A stretch of DNA of 64,000 nucleotides from Paenibacillus nanensis (GTDB taxonomy: Bacteria; Bacillota; Bacilli; Paenibacillales; Paenibacillaceae): positions 62,001 to 126,000 of the forward strand of contig NZ_QXQA01000007.1 in the NCBI RefSeq assembly GCF_003583765.1, given 5' to 3'. Of this stretch, positions 29,001 through 39,100 are shown one piece after another. The position numbers were made by a program, and so were the translations under genes. Positions within the stretch are counted from its first letter, which is position 1. Every line of letters begins with the position of its first letter. The notes under the pieces were generated by a model, which was not told where the DNA came from, did not search any database, and saw only the letters and a list, made by a program, of their open reading frames with translations.

Positions 29001-30935
29001 CGCACGGATGCCGGAAACGGGACGATCACATCGTACAACTTGTACGTAAGCACGGACGGCCAAACCTATACGAAGATATCCGAGGGCTCCTGGATCCGGA
29101 ACAATCTGAAAAAATACGTCATGTTTGACGCCTTGACCGCGCGTTACGTGAAGCTGGAGGCGGTCGCCGCTGTCGGCGGCTTCGTATCCGCCTCGGAGCT
29201 CGATGTCTATGAAGCCCCAAAAGCTGCGCCAGTCATGCAATTAATCTCGGAGGGCAAGCCGGCGTCAGCTGACAGCGAAGAAGCCGCGAACCCGGCCTCC
29301 GCAGGAAATGACGGCAATCCTGCAACGAAATGGTCGGCTAATGACGCGCTTCCGAATCATACATGGACGGTCGATCTGGGCGAGATGTATTCGATTCAAT
29401 CCTCGGAGGTAGCCTTCGAGCACAGCGATAAGCTGTACAAATACAAAATTGAGGTGCGTGAAGCGGGCGGTACGAATTGGATTACGGTCGTTGACCGGAC
29501 GAACAATTCGACGATAGGCGAGGTCATTACGGATCAATTCGGCAGCCGGGGCCGGTACGCAAAAATTACGATTACGGGGCTGCCGGATGCCGGATTCAAA
29601 GCAAGCTTCAAGGAGTTCAAGCTTTACGGCATTTCGTTAGGCGAAGCACAGCCGCCTACCGGCATTACAATCGATCAACCGGCGCTTTCCCTGCAAGTTC
29701 TCGGCGAGCCGGTTACGCTGGTCGCGACGGTCGAGCCGGCGGATGCAACGAATAAGACGGTAATCTGGTCTAGCAGCGACCCTGGTATCGCCAGCGTGGA
29801 CAGCAGCGGTAAGGTTATCGCAAAAGGTGAGGGGACTGCGGTTATCACTGCGGCTACGCAAGAGGGCGGCTTAACGGCAACAAGCGAGGTGACCGTAACC
29901 GGCCAGCCAGGACTGATCGAAATTCCGCAAAGCCAGATGACCGCATCGGCGACGAGCGAGCAGTCGGGCGTTAATGACGCAAGTCTGGCGCTTGACGGCA
30001 ATCCGGAAACGCATTGGCATACCCGATGGTTCAACGTCGATCCGCTCCCGCAGTCTTTAATTGTCGACCTGGGCGGAACGTACACCGTTAGCAAAATCGG
30101 CTACTTGCCAAGACCGGAGGCCAGCAATGGAACAATTACGGCTTACCAGGTGTACACCAGTCTCGACGGTGTCCAATATACGAAAGCGTCCAGCGGCAAT
30201 TGGCTCCGCAACAACAAGCTGAAGGAAGCCAACTTCACGCCTGTGGAGGCAGCCTATGTGAAGCTGGAAGCGGTTCAAGGGGTTGGCGATTTCGCTTCCG
30301 CCGCTGAGTTTACCGTGTTCCGGACAAATCCGGTCGCTACAGAACCTAATGCCCGACTAACGGGACCAAGCGCTGTTCGGACGGGAGAGAGCTTCCAGGT
30401 CTATTTCGGCTTAGACGGCTTAAACAAGGACGCGTATGCGCAGGACGTTACTATCGACTATGACGCCTCCTTGATGGAGTTTGTCTCGGCGAAATCGGTT
30501 ATGGAGGGCGTCCAGCTGGTGGAGACCATCGCGGAGGAGCCAGGTAAGCTTCGCTTCATTCTGGCGAGCGAGGGCGCCGGTCACGCAGTAACCGGGGACG
30601 CGCGAATATTGGAGCTTAGCTTCAAGGCGAAAGCGCTGGCGGCGGCCGCAAAAGGAACAATTGAAGCTGCGGATGTTATTCTTGGTCATGCGGACGGCCA
30701 AGAGACGAAGGCGAAAGCAGCAGCCATGGAAATTGAATTTACAGTCTTTACGCCTGGGGATAACAATCAGGACGGCCGTATAAGCATCGGAGACTTGTCT
30801 CTTCTGGCGGTTCATTACGGCAAGGATGAGACCAGCGCGGATTGGACGCAAATCGCGCATTTGGATATTGTGAAGGACGGACGAATTGACATTCTGGATC
30901 TGGCGCATTTGGCAAGCAAAATATTGAATGTGTAA
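26049..30935 (+). CDS. GH31 alpha-N-acetylgalactosaminidase-like enzyme with cohesin and dockerin
   Basis: A 1628-residue secreted GH31 enzyme. The signal peptide ends near AEAAS. The barrel has likely nucleophile D362 in LDVAWVGPGY and acid/base D413 in WSGDQAG. The motifs NDGYGCGY and VGPGY, instead of the usual GH31 WxDMNE, match the GH31 subfamily known as alpha-N-acetylgalactosaminidases (Nag31 type), so release of GalNAc from Ser/Thr or related glycans is likely rather than alpha-glucosidase action. Four F5/8C domains (779-915, 922-1055, 1060-1195, 1290-1425) surround a BIG2 domain (1203-1290). A cohesin (1435-1565) and dockerin (1571-1628) end it. The dockerin's second loop reads DIVKDGRID, lacking the usual Asn. 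It starts with TTG behind a GGGGG ribosome site. Confidence 0.9.
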   Translation: MRTFKHASAITAASLAIVLTLFSFYLLHADRAEAASVGAITKFEKTDDKTFTITAGSDKVRVIFNREDMVRIWLGVGGNFTTLSGKFGPEPAEPIVVSDDFGQVEVDWSDEGDYYKMETSEFVLRAYKSPLKFAMYQKDNETVVWEEAASLTHNGTSATQQLVRGEEEYFYGGGMQNGFFNHRDRKISIAANYGDWGSGTVSNPSPFYLSTAGYGVLRNTFQNGTYDFDSTLSLTHQENRFDAYYFYGDSMKDILDGYTDLTGKPTLIPRWGMGLGDANCYNKPPDTTTDVIDRIAKTYRDYDMPGGWILPNDGYGCGYTQLKETVDELEKLGFRTGLWTQNGVDRIAEEVGEAGTRLAKLDVAWVGPGYDFALDASRQALEGIENNSDSRGYVWSVGGWAGTQRYSTVWSGDQAGNWEYIRFHIPTYIGAGLSGIPYASSDVDGIFGGSAKTQVRDLQWKAFTPTMINMSGWAARDKQPWVWGEPYTSYNRDILKLRERLTPYFYTYLNEAYEFGVPMVRGMVYEYPSDVNAKGTLTQYQFMSGESFLVAPVYQDTTVRNGIYLPKGKWIDYWTGEEHYGSKMLDEYEAPLERLPLLVKGGAIIPMYPEALYDGQVPPNPITYDIYPYKTSSFTMYEDDGNTKEHRDGKFATTTITSIAPEEGAGDLVIQVGASVGDYTGKLAKRTNQFMVHMPNEPDAVTVDGSEYAKAASKAAWEASVGGWYYDAADKGGILYVKTPDLPADEAFELKVSGFVADTTPLLEEVKIELPQVDNDPSRIPQGDMMATATSADTGAPAANALDGNFESIWSTPLTGTAALPQSITLHLGFKQPVNKLKYMPRQYGGADGTITRYNVYTSSDGIAYTLASSGEWAANKQEKSAAFDTVEALYVKLEAVEGVGGLAAASEVNVYRDLTKPAPTAIAKNGMKASALSFQPGAEAAKAIDGDPNSVWHTKWDGSDKLPQSIIVDLGKPYSISQFRYAPRTDAGNGTITSYNLYVSTDGQTYTKISEGSWIRNNLKKYVMFDALTARYVKLEAVAAVGGFVSASELDVYEAPKAAPVMQLISEGKPASADSEEAANPASAGNDGNPATKWSANDALPNHTWTVDLGEMYSIQSSEVAFEHSDKLYKYKIEVREAGGTNWITVVDRTNNSTIGEVITDQFGSRGRYAKITITGLPDAGFKASFKEFKLYGISLGEAQPPTGITIDQPALSLQVLGEPVTLVATVEPADATNKTVIWSSSDPGIASVDSSGKVIAKGEGTAVITAATQEGGLTATSEVTVTGQPGLIEIPQSQMTASATSEQSGVNDASLALDGNPETHWHTRWFNVDPLPQSLIVDLGGTYTVSKIGYLPRPEASNGTITAYQVYTSLDGVQYTKASSGNWLRNNKLKEANFTPVEAAYVKLEAVQGVGDFASAAEFTVFRTNPVATEPNARLTGPSAVRTGESFQVYFGLDGLNKDAYAQDVTIDYDASLMEFVSAKSVMEGVQLVETIAEEPGKLRFILASEGAGHAVTGDARILELSFKAKALAAAAKGTIEAADVILGHADGQETKAKAAAMEIEFTVFTPGDNNQDGRISIGDLSLLAVHYGKDETSADWTQIAHLDIVKDGRIDILDLAHLASKILNV

Positions 30936-30960
30936 TTGAACGGCGTATTAGGAAGCGTTA

Positions 30961-31003
30961 ACAGGTCTATGATGGCTAGGCAAGGCGTCATAGGCCTGTT
31001 TTA
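30961..31003 (+). terminator. Intra-array hairpin terminator
   Basis: ACAGGTCTATGA (30961-30972) pairs with TCATAGGCCTGT (30988-30999) with one G-U pair, followed by TTTT then A residues. It lies between the GH31 and GH36-like genes. Confidence 0.6.
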
Positions 31004-31072
31004 AAAAGCGTCGTTACAGCAGAGGCGGTCAGTCGGATGTATGGTCTTGTCCAGTTAGGGAGGAAGCTTGCC

Positions 31073-34000
31073 ATGCGCAATTTTATAATGATTCTTTTTT
31101 CATTCTGTTTATTGATCGCCTGCTTCCATTCATCCGGGTGGTTGCTCAATGCCGAAAAAGCGGAGGCGGCAGAAGGACCAAACACGGCTAATTTGCTTCC
31201 TCAAACTAACATCACCCTAAAGCAGGTCAGCAGCGAGGAAACACAGGGAGAGGATGGCAGGGCGGTTAACGCGTTCGACGGCAATCCGAATACGTTCTGG
31301 CATTCGAAGTATTCCTCCGGCACCGATGCTCACCCTCATACGCTAGACTTGGGTCTTGGAGGGACGCACGAAATTAGCGGCATTCGGTATCTTCCGAGAC
31401 AGACGGCTAATTCGAACGGCTCCGTCAAAAGCTTCGAGGTCTACGTGAGTGTGGACGGGGTCAATTGGGGAGAGCCAGCGGCTTCCGGAACGTTCGAGAA
31501 CAGCAAGGATGAGAAGGAAGTATTGTTCGGAGAGCCGGTTATTGCCAACCATCTTCGTTTCGTCGCATTGAGCGAAATGAACGGCCAGCCCTTTACGACG
31601 ATAGCCGAGCTGAATGTCCTTCAAACCGAAGCGAATCGTGAGCTGGAGAAGGCGCTGAAGTCAGATCCTGAGTCGGTATCTCTCGAGGTTGGCCAAACGA
31701 AGCAAGTTCATGTCTCTTGGTTGTTTGGGAGCGAGGCGAAGAAGGATGTAACAAGCGTTATCCGCTACACATCTCTTGACCCGGAAGTGGCTACCGTAAG
31801 CAATAGCGGCGTGATTACGGCTAGAGACGCAGGGACAACGACGATTCGGATGGAGCACGGGGATGCGGCGCCAGCTCGGGTTACCGTACAGGTAACGGGC
31901 GGAGAAGCAAACCGCGATTTAACGGTAACGCAAGAAGGGAGTCTCGTTACAATCGGTAATTGGCATATGGCCCGTGTCTTTGATACTTCGAACGGTAAGC
32001 TGCGGACTCTAAAGCTCATGAACAAACGCTCCGGCAATACGGCCGAAGTGCAGGGGGGCGAGGAGTTTATTCTGTATTTGGCGGATAATGCCCGGCTGCT
32101 TGCCTCCGACCTCAGCCTGGACGGATGGGACGTGCGGGATGAGGAGGACGGCGGCAAAACGGTTACCTTTCGCTTTCAGCCCAAAGACCAGATAACGGTC
32201 GCACTGGTTGTAAATATGAAGCCCAATGACCATTTCATGCGCAAACATCTGGACATTCAAAGCGCAAATGAAGGCCTGCATTTGAATCGGATCGAGCTTG
32301 AATCGTTGAGCGTTCCGGGTCCATTCTGGTCAACTCCTGTAACGGGACGGGAAGGTTTCGGTCAGCCGGTCTACGCCAACGATCTTTTCTTCGGCGTCGA
32401 GTTTCCAGGGGCGGACAATAGGCTGGTCAACCAGAAGGTCGTATCGGCATACGCAGCCGGGAATCCCGAGGCGGGAGCCGGCAGGGTGATCACGAAAACA
32501 TCGGTGACGGGCGCCGCGCCTTCGAAGGAAGAGATCCGAGCGGCATTTTTGGCTTATGTCGATACGATCGCGCTGCCGCCTCGGTTCCAGCTGCAGTATA
32601 ACGGCTGGTTTGAGCTCTATCATGACGCGAACTCGCAAAGTCTCCTCAGAACCTATAAGGAAATCGAGAAGGGTATGAGCTCATATGGGGTGCGTCCTCT
32701 CGATATTTATGCGGCGGATGATGGATGGGCGGATTGGAACAGAGGCTTCTGGGATTTTAATCTAGCGACCTTTCCGAACGAATTCCGAGACCAAGCCGAG
32801 CTTCTGAAGCATTATCAATCGCAGTTCGGCGTATGGCTGGGGCCAGCGGGCGGCTATAAGTCGCCGGGCGCGTTCTCGTCCCGCCTGCAACGCGAATACG
32901 GGTACGAAACGATCGGCGGCTACATGGATGTGACGGGTCCGAAATATACACAGGCTTTAAAAGAAAGGATGATGGCGTTAACCGATGAATTCGACATCCA
33001 ATATTGGAAGCTGGACGGATTCGTTATGGTTGACAACGCGGTTACAAGCGAGCCCTCCTACTTTACGCGATTTTGGGATACCTGGATCGATATTTTTAAA
33101 GATTTGCGAGAGCACGAAAAGGAGATTTTCCTGAATATTACGACGGGAAGCAACAACAGCCCTTGGCTGCTGCCGTATGTGAACTCGATCTGGCTTAATA
33201 TCGGGACGGATGCCGGCTATCGCGGAACGGGCAGCGACCGGGACCAGATGCTTACTTACGTGGATGACAAATATTATACGCGATTCAAGGTGCAGCAAAG
33301 CCAAATGCCGCTGCGATTTATTTACAATCATGAGCCGGTTCACGGTATTTATGTCAAAAATCCGGCTGGCCGGGATTATACGCAGACGCTTGAGGAATTC
33401 CGAAAGTACCTGTTTATGTGCCTCGTTCGAGGAACCGGATTTGTCGAGGTGTATTATTCGCCTAGCCGCTTTGATGACGCCCAGTGGACGGTCAACGCGG
33501 ACGCGCTGAAATGGGCCGAAAACAATTTCGACGCGTTATCCCAGACGGATATGATCGGCGGCAGTCCGATTGCGGGCGATGTATACGGCTATTCGGGCTG
33601 GACGGCGGAAAAAGGCGTCGTTGGCCTGCGCAATCCTTCCTCCCAGACGAAGACTTATGCGTTGAAGCTGGATACGCTGATCGGCGTGAAGGATCGAACC
33701 AAATCCTATTACCGCAGCACAGTTTATCCATATGGTGCGGCGCAGGACGGCCCGTACGCATACGGTGACACGATCACTGTGACGCTTGAGCCGTACGACG
33801 CTTTTGTGTGGCAGTTTGAGACGGCTCTCGACGAGACGAGTCCCGAGATCGTCCGGGCGCGAGCGGCAAGCGGAAGCCAACTCGAGCTGATCTTCAATGA
33901 GCGGGTGGAACGCGCAGCGGCAATCCATCCCGCGAATTACAGTTTAAACAACGGAGCGGCGGTGGAGAGCGCCGTACTTGGCGAGGACTTCAAAACGGTT

Positions 34001-36085
34001 ATATTGACCGTATCCGGGCTGCGCCAAGGCGTGCCTTATACCCTGACTGTTAACCATGTCCAAGATATGGCGGGTAACGTCATAGCGGCGGACACCGCGC
34101 GCGAGCTTTACCGCGCGGACGATGGTCTCGTGGCGCATTGGGAATTCGCCGAGCAATCGGGCGGTATTGCGCAGGACTCCTCCGGCAACGGCAACGCCGC
34201 GGTCATTCATGATGCTGAACGCACGGTCAGCGAAGACGCGAATGCGCTTCGTTTCAACGGCGTCTCCTCCTATGTGGAGGCAGGGACGGCAGCCTCCGTC
34301 ACATCAGCGGGGGATATGGCCGTTTCGGTTCGAATCAACACCTTGTCATCACAGAAGCAGGTCATCATTCAACAAGGCGCCCCAGGCGCTGCGGCAGGGT
34401 ATTATCAGCTGAGCGTGAACGAGAATGGTTACGTGGAATGGCTGATGAGCGACGGGGCAACCGACGCAGGCTTCCTGGCCGTCTCGGATACCGCAGTGAA
34501 TGATGGGCAGTGGCACCGCATCGTTGCGGTTAGGGAAGCGAACGGACTTGGCAAAATTTATGTGGACGGCAAGCTGGACGGCTCCGGCTATACGGGAACG
34601 AGCGTCAACCTGCAGCCGTCGGATCTATACATCGGTGCGAATGGTCCTGGAGGACCTGGCCAAACGCAGCACTTTGACGGAGAACTGGCCGATATCCGGA
34701 TTTTTAACCGCAGCCTCCCCTATGATGAGGTTGAGAGCATGGATACGGACGCGCCAAGCTTCCTTGCGCAGGAAAATTGGTCGCTTCATTACACAGACAG
34801 CGAGCATACGGCGGGGGAGGACGGAAGAGCCGTTAATGCGTTCGACGGCAGCCCGAATACGTACTGGCATACCCGGTATTCACCGGACGCCCCCATGCCT
34901 CATGAGATCCAAATTGATCTCGGCGAAACGCATGAATTGAACGGCTTCGTCTATACGCCGCGCAAGCAGATGAACGGCAGCAAATTCGCGAACGGCATCG
35001 TGAAGGATTACGAATTCTACGTCAGCATGGATGGCGAGCGTTGGGGAGAACCCGTCGCGTCCGGTATGTTCGCTCCGGACAACACGGACAAGGAGGTCTT
35101 ATTCGGCAGCGGCGTGATCGGCCGCTATGTGCGGCTGGTTGCGCGCAGCGAGATTTACGGTCAGGCGTTTACCACCGCCGCGGAGCTGAATGTGATTCAA
35201 TCCAAGCATAACCGGCTCATGAAGACAATGAAGGCGAGCAAGCCGTCCGTATCGCTTGCGCCAGGCGAGTCCGAGCGTCTGCAGGTTACCTGGCAATTGG
35301 GATCGCTGTCCAAGTTAGACTTAACGGAGCATGCCGCTTACTCGTCGGACAATGCGAATATCGCGTCGGTGGATGACCAGGGCAATATTACGGCGGTCGC
35401 GGACGGAACTACCATCATACGAATTCAATATGAATCGCTTGAACCCATTTTTGTACCGGTAACAGTAACATCCGGCTCTCCGCAGCATGTGAAGGCGACG
35501 CTTTCAGGACCTGATGAGGCGGAATCGGGGGAACAATTTGAGGTGAAGCTCGGACTCCGTAATGTGAATCGTCCCGTTCTCGCCCAAGATATGACGCTTC
35601 GCTTCGATTCTTCGAAGATAAACTTGGAAGCTGCCGATTCGTTGACCGGCGGTGTTCAAATTGTAGAATCGAGCCTTATTGCGCCTGGTCATATTCGCTT
35701 CTTCGTCGCAAGCACAGGCGAGGCCAATGCTGTGGTAAGCGACTCCGAAATTTTGGAACTAACGTTTACCGCGAATGAGGTTGCTGAATCACTAAGCGCT
35801 GACATTAACGTAACGGCGATTACGCTCGCCGGTCGCGATGGGAGCGAGTTTGCGGCGGAGCCCGCCGAAATAAGCGTTACCCTCACCGCCGCTAATCCTG
35901 GATTAACCTTGGATATCAATGGCGACGGCAGAGTGAGCATCGGCGACCTTGCGATTGCAGCCTCTTATTATGGCGCATCAGCGGCAAGCCCGAATTGGCA
36001 GGAAGCTAAACGCGCCAATGTGAACGGAGACGAACAGATCGACATCGCGGACTTAGCGTTGATTGCCCGTCAGCTTCTACAGTAG
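31073..36085 (+). CDS. Clan-D (GH36-like) alpha-galactosidase or alpha-GalNAcase candidate with cohesin and dockerin
   Basis: A 1670-residue secreted protein. It has an F5/8C domain (about 36-185), BIG2 (205-290), a beta-rich domain and barrel (290-920), an Ig-like domain (925-1010), LamG (1016-1222), F5/8C (1229-1376), BIG2 (1390-1465), cohesin (1475-1600) and dockerin (1614-1670). The barrel has ADDGWADWN, GVWLGPAGG and WKLDGF with likely nucleophile D648, the pattern of clan GH-D (GH27/GH36) enzymes. I could not fix the family or substrate; alpha-Gal or alpha-GalNAc of blood-group-type glycans would fit. I chose ATG 31073 with GGGAGG nine bases upstream. LIAC at residues 13-16 could act as a lipobox, but the hydrophobic stretch continues to AEA, so ordinary cleavage is more likely. 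Confidence 0.82.
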   Translation: MRNFIMILFSFCLLIACFHSSGWLLNAEKAEAAEGPNTANLLPQTNITLKQVSSEETQGEDGRAVNAFDGNPNTFWHSKYSSGTDAHPHTLDLGLGGTHEISGIRYLPRQTANSNGSVKSFEVYVSVDGVNWGEPAASGTFENSKDEKEVLFGEPVIANHLRFVALSEMNGQPFTTIAELNVLQTEANRELEKALKSDPESVSLEVGQTKQVHVSWLFGSEAKKDVTSVIRYTSLDPEVATVSNSGVITARDAGTTTIRMEHGDAAPARVTVQVTGGEANRDLTVTQEGSLVTIGNWHMARVFDTSNGKLRTLKLMNKRSGNTAEVQGGEEFILYLADNARLLASDLSLDGWDVRDEEDGGKTVTFRFQPKDQITVALVVNMKPNDHFMRKHLDIQSANEGLHLNRIELESLSVPGPFWSTPVTGREGFGQPVYANDLFFGVEFPGADNRLVNQKVVSAYAAGNPEAGAGRVITKTSVTGAAPSKEEIRAAFLAYVDTIALPPRFQLQYNGWFELYHDANSQSLLRTYKEIEKGMSSYGVRPLDIYAADDGWADWNRGFWDFNLATFPNEFRDQAELLKHYQSQFGVWLGPAGGYKSPGAFSSRLQREYGYETIGGYMDVTGPKYTQALKERMMALTDEFDIQYWKLDGFVMVDNAVTSEPSYFTRFWDTWIDIFKDLREHEKEIFLNITTGSNNSPWLLPYVNSIWLNIGTDAGYRGTGSDRDQMLTYVDDKYYTRFKVQQSQMPLRFIYNHEPVHGIYVKNPAGRDYTQTLEEFRKYLFMCLVRGTGFVEVYYSPSRFDDAQWTVNADALKWAENNFDALSQTDMIGGSPIAGDVYGYSGWTAEKGVVGLRNPSSQTKTYALKLDTLIGVKDRTKSYYRSTVYPYGAAQDGPYAYGDTITVTLEPYDAFVWQFETALDETSPEIVRARAASGSQLELIFNERVERAAAIHPANYSLNNGAAVESAVLGEDFKTVILTVSGLRQGVPYTLTVNHVQDMAGNVIAADTARELYRADDGLVAHWEFAEQSGGIAQDSSGNGNAAVIHDAERTVSEDANALRFNGVSSYVEAGTAASVTSAGDMAVSVRINTLSSQKQVIIQQGAPGAAAGYYQLSVNENGYVEWLMSDGATDAGFLAVSDTAVNDGQWHRIVAVREANGLGKIYVDGKLDGSGYTGTSVNLQPSDLYIGANGPGGPGQTQHFDGELADIRIFNRSLPYDEVESMDTDAPSFLAQENWSLHYTDSEHTAGEDGRAVNAFDGSPNTYWHTRYSPDAPMPHEIQIDLGETHELNGFVYTPRKQMNGSKFANGIVKDYEFYVSMDGERWGEPVASGMFAPDNTDKEVLFGSGVIGRYVRLVARSEIYGQAFTTAAELNVIQSKHNRLMKTMKASKPSVSLAPGESERLQVTWQLGSLSKLDLTEHAAYSSDNANIASVDDQGNITAVADGTTIIRIQYESLEPIFVPVTVTSGSPQHVKATLSGPDEAESGEQFEVKLGLRNVNRPVLAQDMTLRFDSSKINLEAADSLTGGVQIVESSLIAPGHIRFFVASTGEANAVVSDSEILELTFTANEVAESLSADINVTAITLAGRDGSEFAAEPAEISVTLTAANPGLTLDINGDGRVSIGDLAIAASYYGASAASPNWQEAKRANVNGDEQIDIADLALIARQLLQ

Positions 36086-36114
36086 ACGGAGACAGCATTC
36101 AGCAGACACGGGAG

Positions 36115-36132
36115 GAAGAGCAAAGGCTCTTC
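36115..36132 (+). other. Small intergenic hairpin
   Basis: GAAGAGC and GCTCTTC pair across AAAG between the GH36-like and GH29 genes. There is no U-run. It may be a processing site or nothing. Confidence 0.3.
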
Positions 36133-36160
36133 TTCGGGATATTTAAGGTTTGGGGGAACG

Positions 36161-39100
36161 ATGATGAATAAACGAATTTTGGCACTTATGTTAGCCATGA
36201 TGATGGCTTATGTTAGCCTTCCTGTATCCGCTTCCATAGAAGCGGCTGCCGGAAGCGAGGAGCTGCTCGACATCGGGTTTGGCGGAGCCTTCTCGACAGA
36301 CAAGGGCTATACGTCGGCTACGGGCGAAATCATGGACGGCGACGTCAGCCGGAGGGCGGGAACGGAGCAGCTGGTGTTCGGCGAAGGGGTCGTATTAAAC
36401 GGAGGTACGCAAGGCATTGAATATGTATCCAATCGTTCTTACGGCGCAACGACGGTAAATGACGCGGTTATCGTGGAAGCAAAATTTAAACCGCAAGCGA
36501 ATCAAAACGCGCTTAGCACGATTATTGGAGTTATGGGGAATATGTATGCGCGTTATCAATCCGCCACGAGAATCGAATACGGATTCGCTGTAAATAACAA
36601 CGGCACATGGACGGAATACAAAGGCAATACGGCCGCTCCAGAGACAGGGAAGGAGCATAGCTTCGCCCTAGTCTACCAGCCCACCGCAAACGGAGCCGTG
36701 CTTCGCGCGTTTCTAAACGGCGCGGAGCTCACGCCGGCAACCTCTGCGAGCGGGCGCGCGGCGATCAGCGGAGGGGGGAGCGGCAAATTCAGCTTCGGCA
36801 ATGAAGTGCATGCGGCGGGATTAAATCGCGGCTTCAAGGGCTCGATCGCCCAAGCGGTGGTCACCGGCTTCGATGGAGCCTTTGATCCGTCGCTGCTTAA
36901 GACGATGGAGCTCTCCTCGATAGACCGCAGCTTACTGGTTATGGGGCTTGGAACGCTGTCAGACGGAGCATACGCCCCCTCTGCCGATGAGCTGGCCGCT
37001 GGGCAGGTTACGGTGACCGGCGGGCAAATATCGGGACTTGGCCGAATTGTTCTAAGCGGCGATAACTCTCGAATCAGCTTCGCGCCGTCAACCGCAATTG
37101 TTCAGAATGGCGTTCTGGCAAGCGGTTATGCCGCAGAAATTTCGGCGCATCCCTCTGCGCTTAAGCCGGGCGCTACGCTGATCGACCTGGCCGGCGCGGT
37201 CCAGCTGCGACGTTCGGCGGCAGGCGAAAAGCTGGACGTTCTAGCGGCAGGACAATTCGCGGGAGAGATCGATATAACCGGCAAGCTGACCGGAGAATTT
37301 AATCACATTTCTCTTATCTACCGACATTTGAGTCCGGCCGAGGCGGAAATAGCAGTATGGTGGGGGAACGAGCAGCTCGGCGCTCCCATTATCCTGGACG
37401 CTGTGCCTAGCGCGGCCCATAATGCCGTCATTTTCGGCGGCGACTTAACCGGCGCCAGCGGCGCTAGCGTTGCCGGCGATATATATGGGGCGGCTTTCGG
37501 AAAGCTGAGCGGCCAATTTAAGGGCAGCATGCTTGGGCTGATTGGCGGGCCGTGCGTTCTGCCGGAAGGGCTCGAGCCCGGCAACCGAATCGCTATATCC
37601 GCCAATGAATGTCCGGCAGCTCTCGCGGCTAAAGCTTCAATGGTGCGGCCGGAGCCGCGTCAAGTGGCCTGGCAGCAGTATGAGCAAACCGCTTTCCTGC
37701 ATTACGGGATTAATACGTATTACGACGTGGAGTGGGGGAACTTCAACGAGGACCCGAACCGGTTCCAGCCCACGGAGCTCGATACGGACCAATGGGCCCG
37801 CACACTCAAAGAGAGCGGCTTCAAGCTGGCGATTCTGACCGTGAAGCATCACGACGGGTTCCTTCTGTACCCGTCTCGTTACACCGACTTTGACGTGGCG
37901 AGCAGCTCCTGGCGGAACGGCAGCGGGGATGTGCTCCGCGAATTTGTGGATTCGATGCGCAAATACGGTATCAAGGTCGGCGTCTACCTATCCCCGGCCG
38001 ATCACCGGGAATATACAAAAGGCACTTTCGGGAACGGCAGCCCGCGCGTCATGCGCACAATTCCTACATTAGTGGAAGGGGACGACCGAGCAGGCGACAC
38101 CTCCCTTCCGGCCTTCCAGCTGCCGGCGACCGACTACGGCGCGATTATGCTGAACGAGCTTTATGAAGTGTTAACGCAGTACGGCCCCATCGATGAAGTG
38201 TGGTTCGACGGCTCGCAAGGCAATATTCCGGGGAATCGGGCGGAGGCCTACGACTGGGACAGCTATTATTCGCTCATTCGCGAGCTCGCGCCGAACGCCG
38301 TCATCGCTGTCCAAGGACAGGATGTCCGTTGGGTCGGCAACGAATCCGGCAGAGCCCGCGAGAACGAATGGAGCGTGCTGGGCGCCAAAATGAACGCGAA
38401 CGGCATACAAAGCTATTATCCGTCTTATCAGTCGTCGGATCTAGGCAGCCGGGCAGCGCTGGCAAGCGCCGCAGCGAATGGCATGAACTATTTAACCTGG
38501 TGGCCCGCAGAGGTGGATGTCAGCATTCGCCCAGGCTGGTTCTACCATGCCAATCAATCGCCGAAATCCGTCGCGCAGCTTCGCGACATCTATTACCAAT
38601 CGATTGCAAGAAACTCCGTGCTGCTTCTGAATATCCCGCCAGACACGCGCGGCAAGCTGCCTGACGCGGATGTGGCCAGATTGAAGGAGTGGCATCAGCA
38701 AATGAAGCGCGAGTTCGCCGTCAATCATGCGGAAAATGCGGTTGTCGCGGGCGAGAATGGCGCGCCGGGCGCGGATCCGAGCCAAGTCAAAGATGGATCC
38801 TATGACACGTCGTGGTCTTCCGCGTCTAATCAGCCGAGCAGCCTGACCTTTAAGCTGGAAAGCGCGGTAACGGTTGATAAAGTCATGCTCCAGGAGGACA
38901 TTCGTCATGGCCAGCAGGTCGAATCGTTTGCTGTTGATGTGCGGAGAGCAAACGGGGACTGGGAGCAGATTGCCGCAAGCGGAGTCATTGGCTATAAACG
39001 TGTGGTGCTCCTTCCGCAGCCGGTAACCGGCGAGGAATTCCGAGTGCGCATGATCAGCTCCAGGGGGCCCGTCTACTTAGCTGAGGTTGGGTTGTACCAG

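Noticed and set aside
31109..31120. A lipobox-like LIAC in the signal peptide of the GH36-like enzyme
   Set aside because: The hydrophobic stretch and a normal cleavage site (AEA) continue beyond it, so lipidation is less likely than ordinary secretion; noted in the gene entry.
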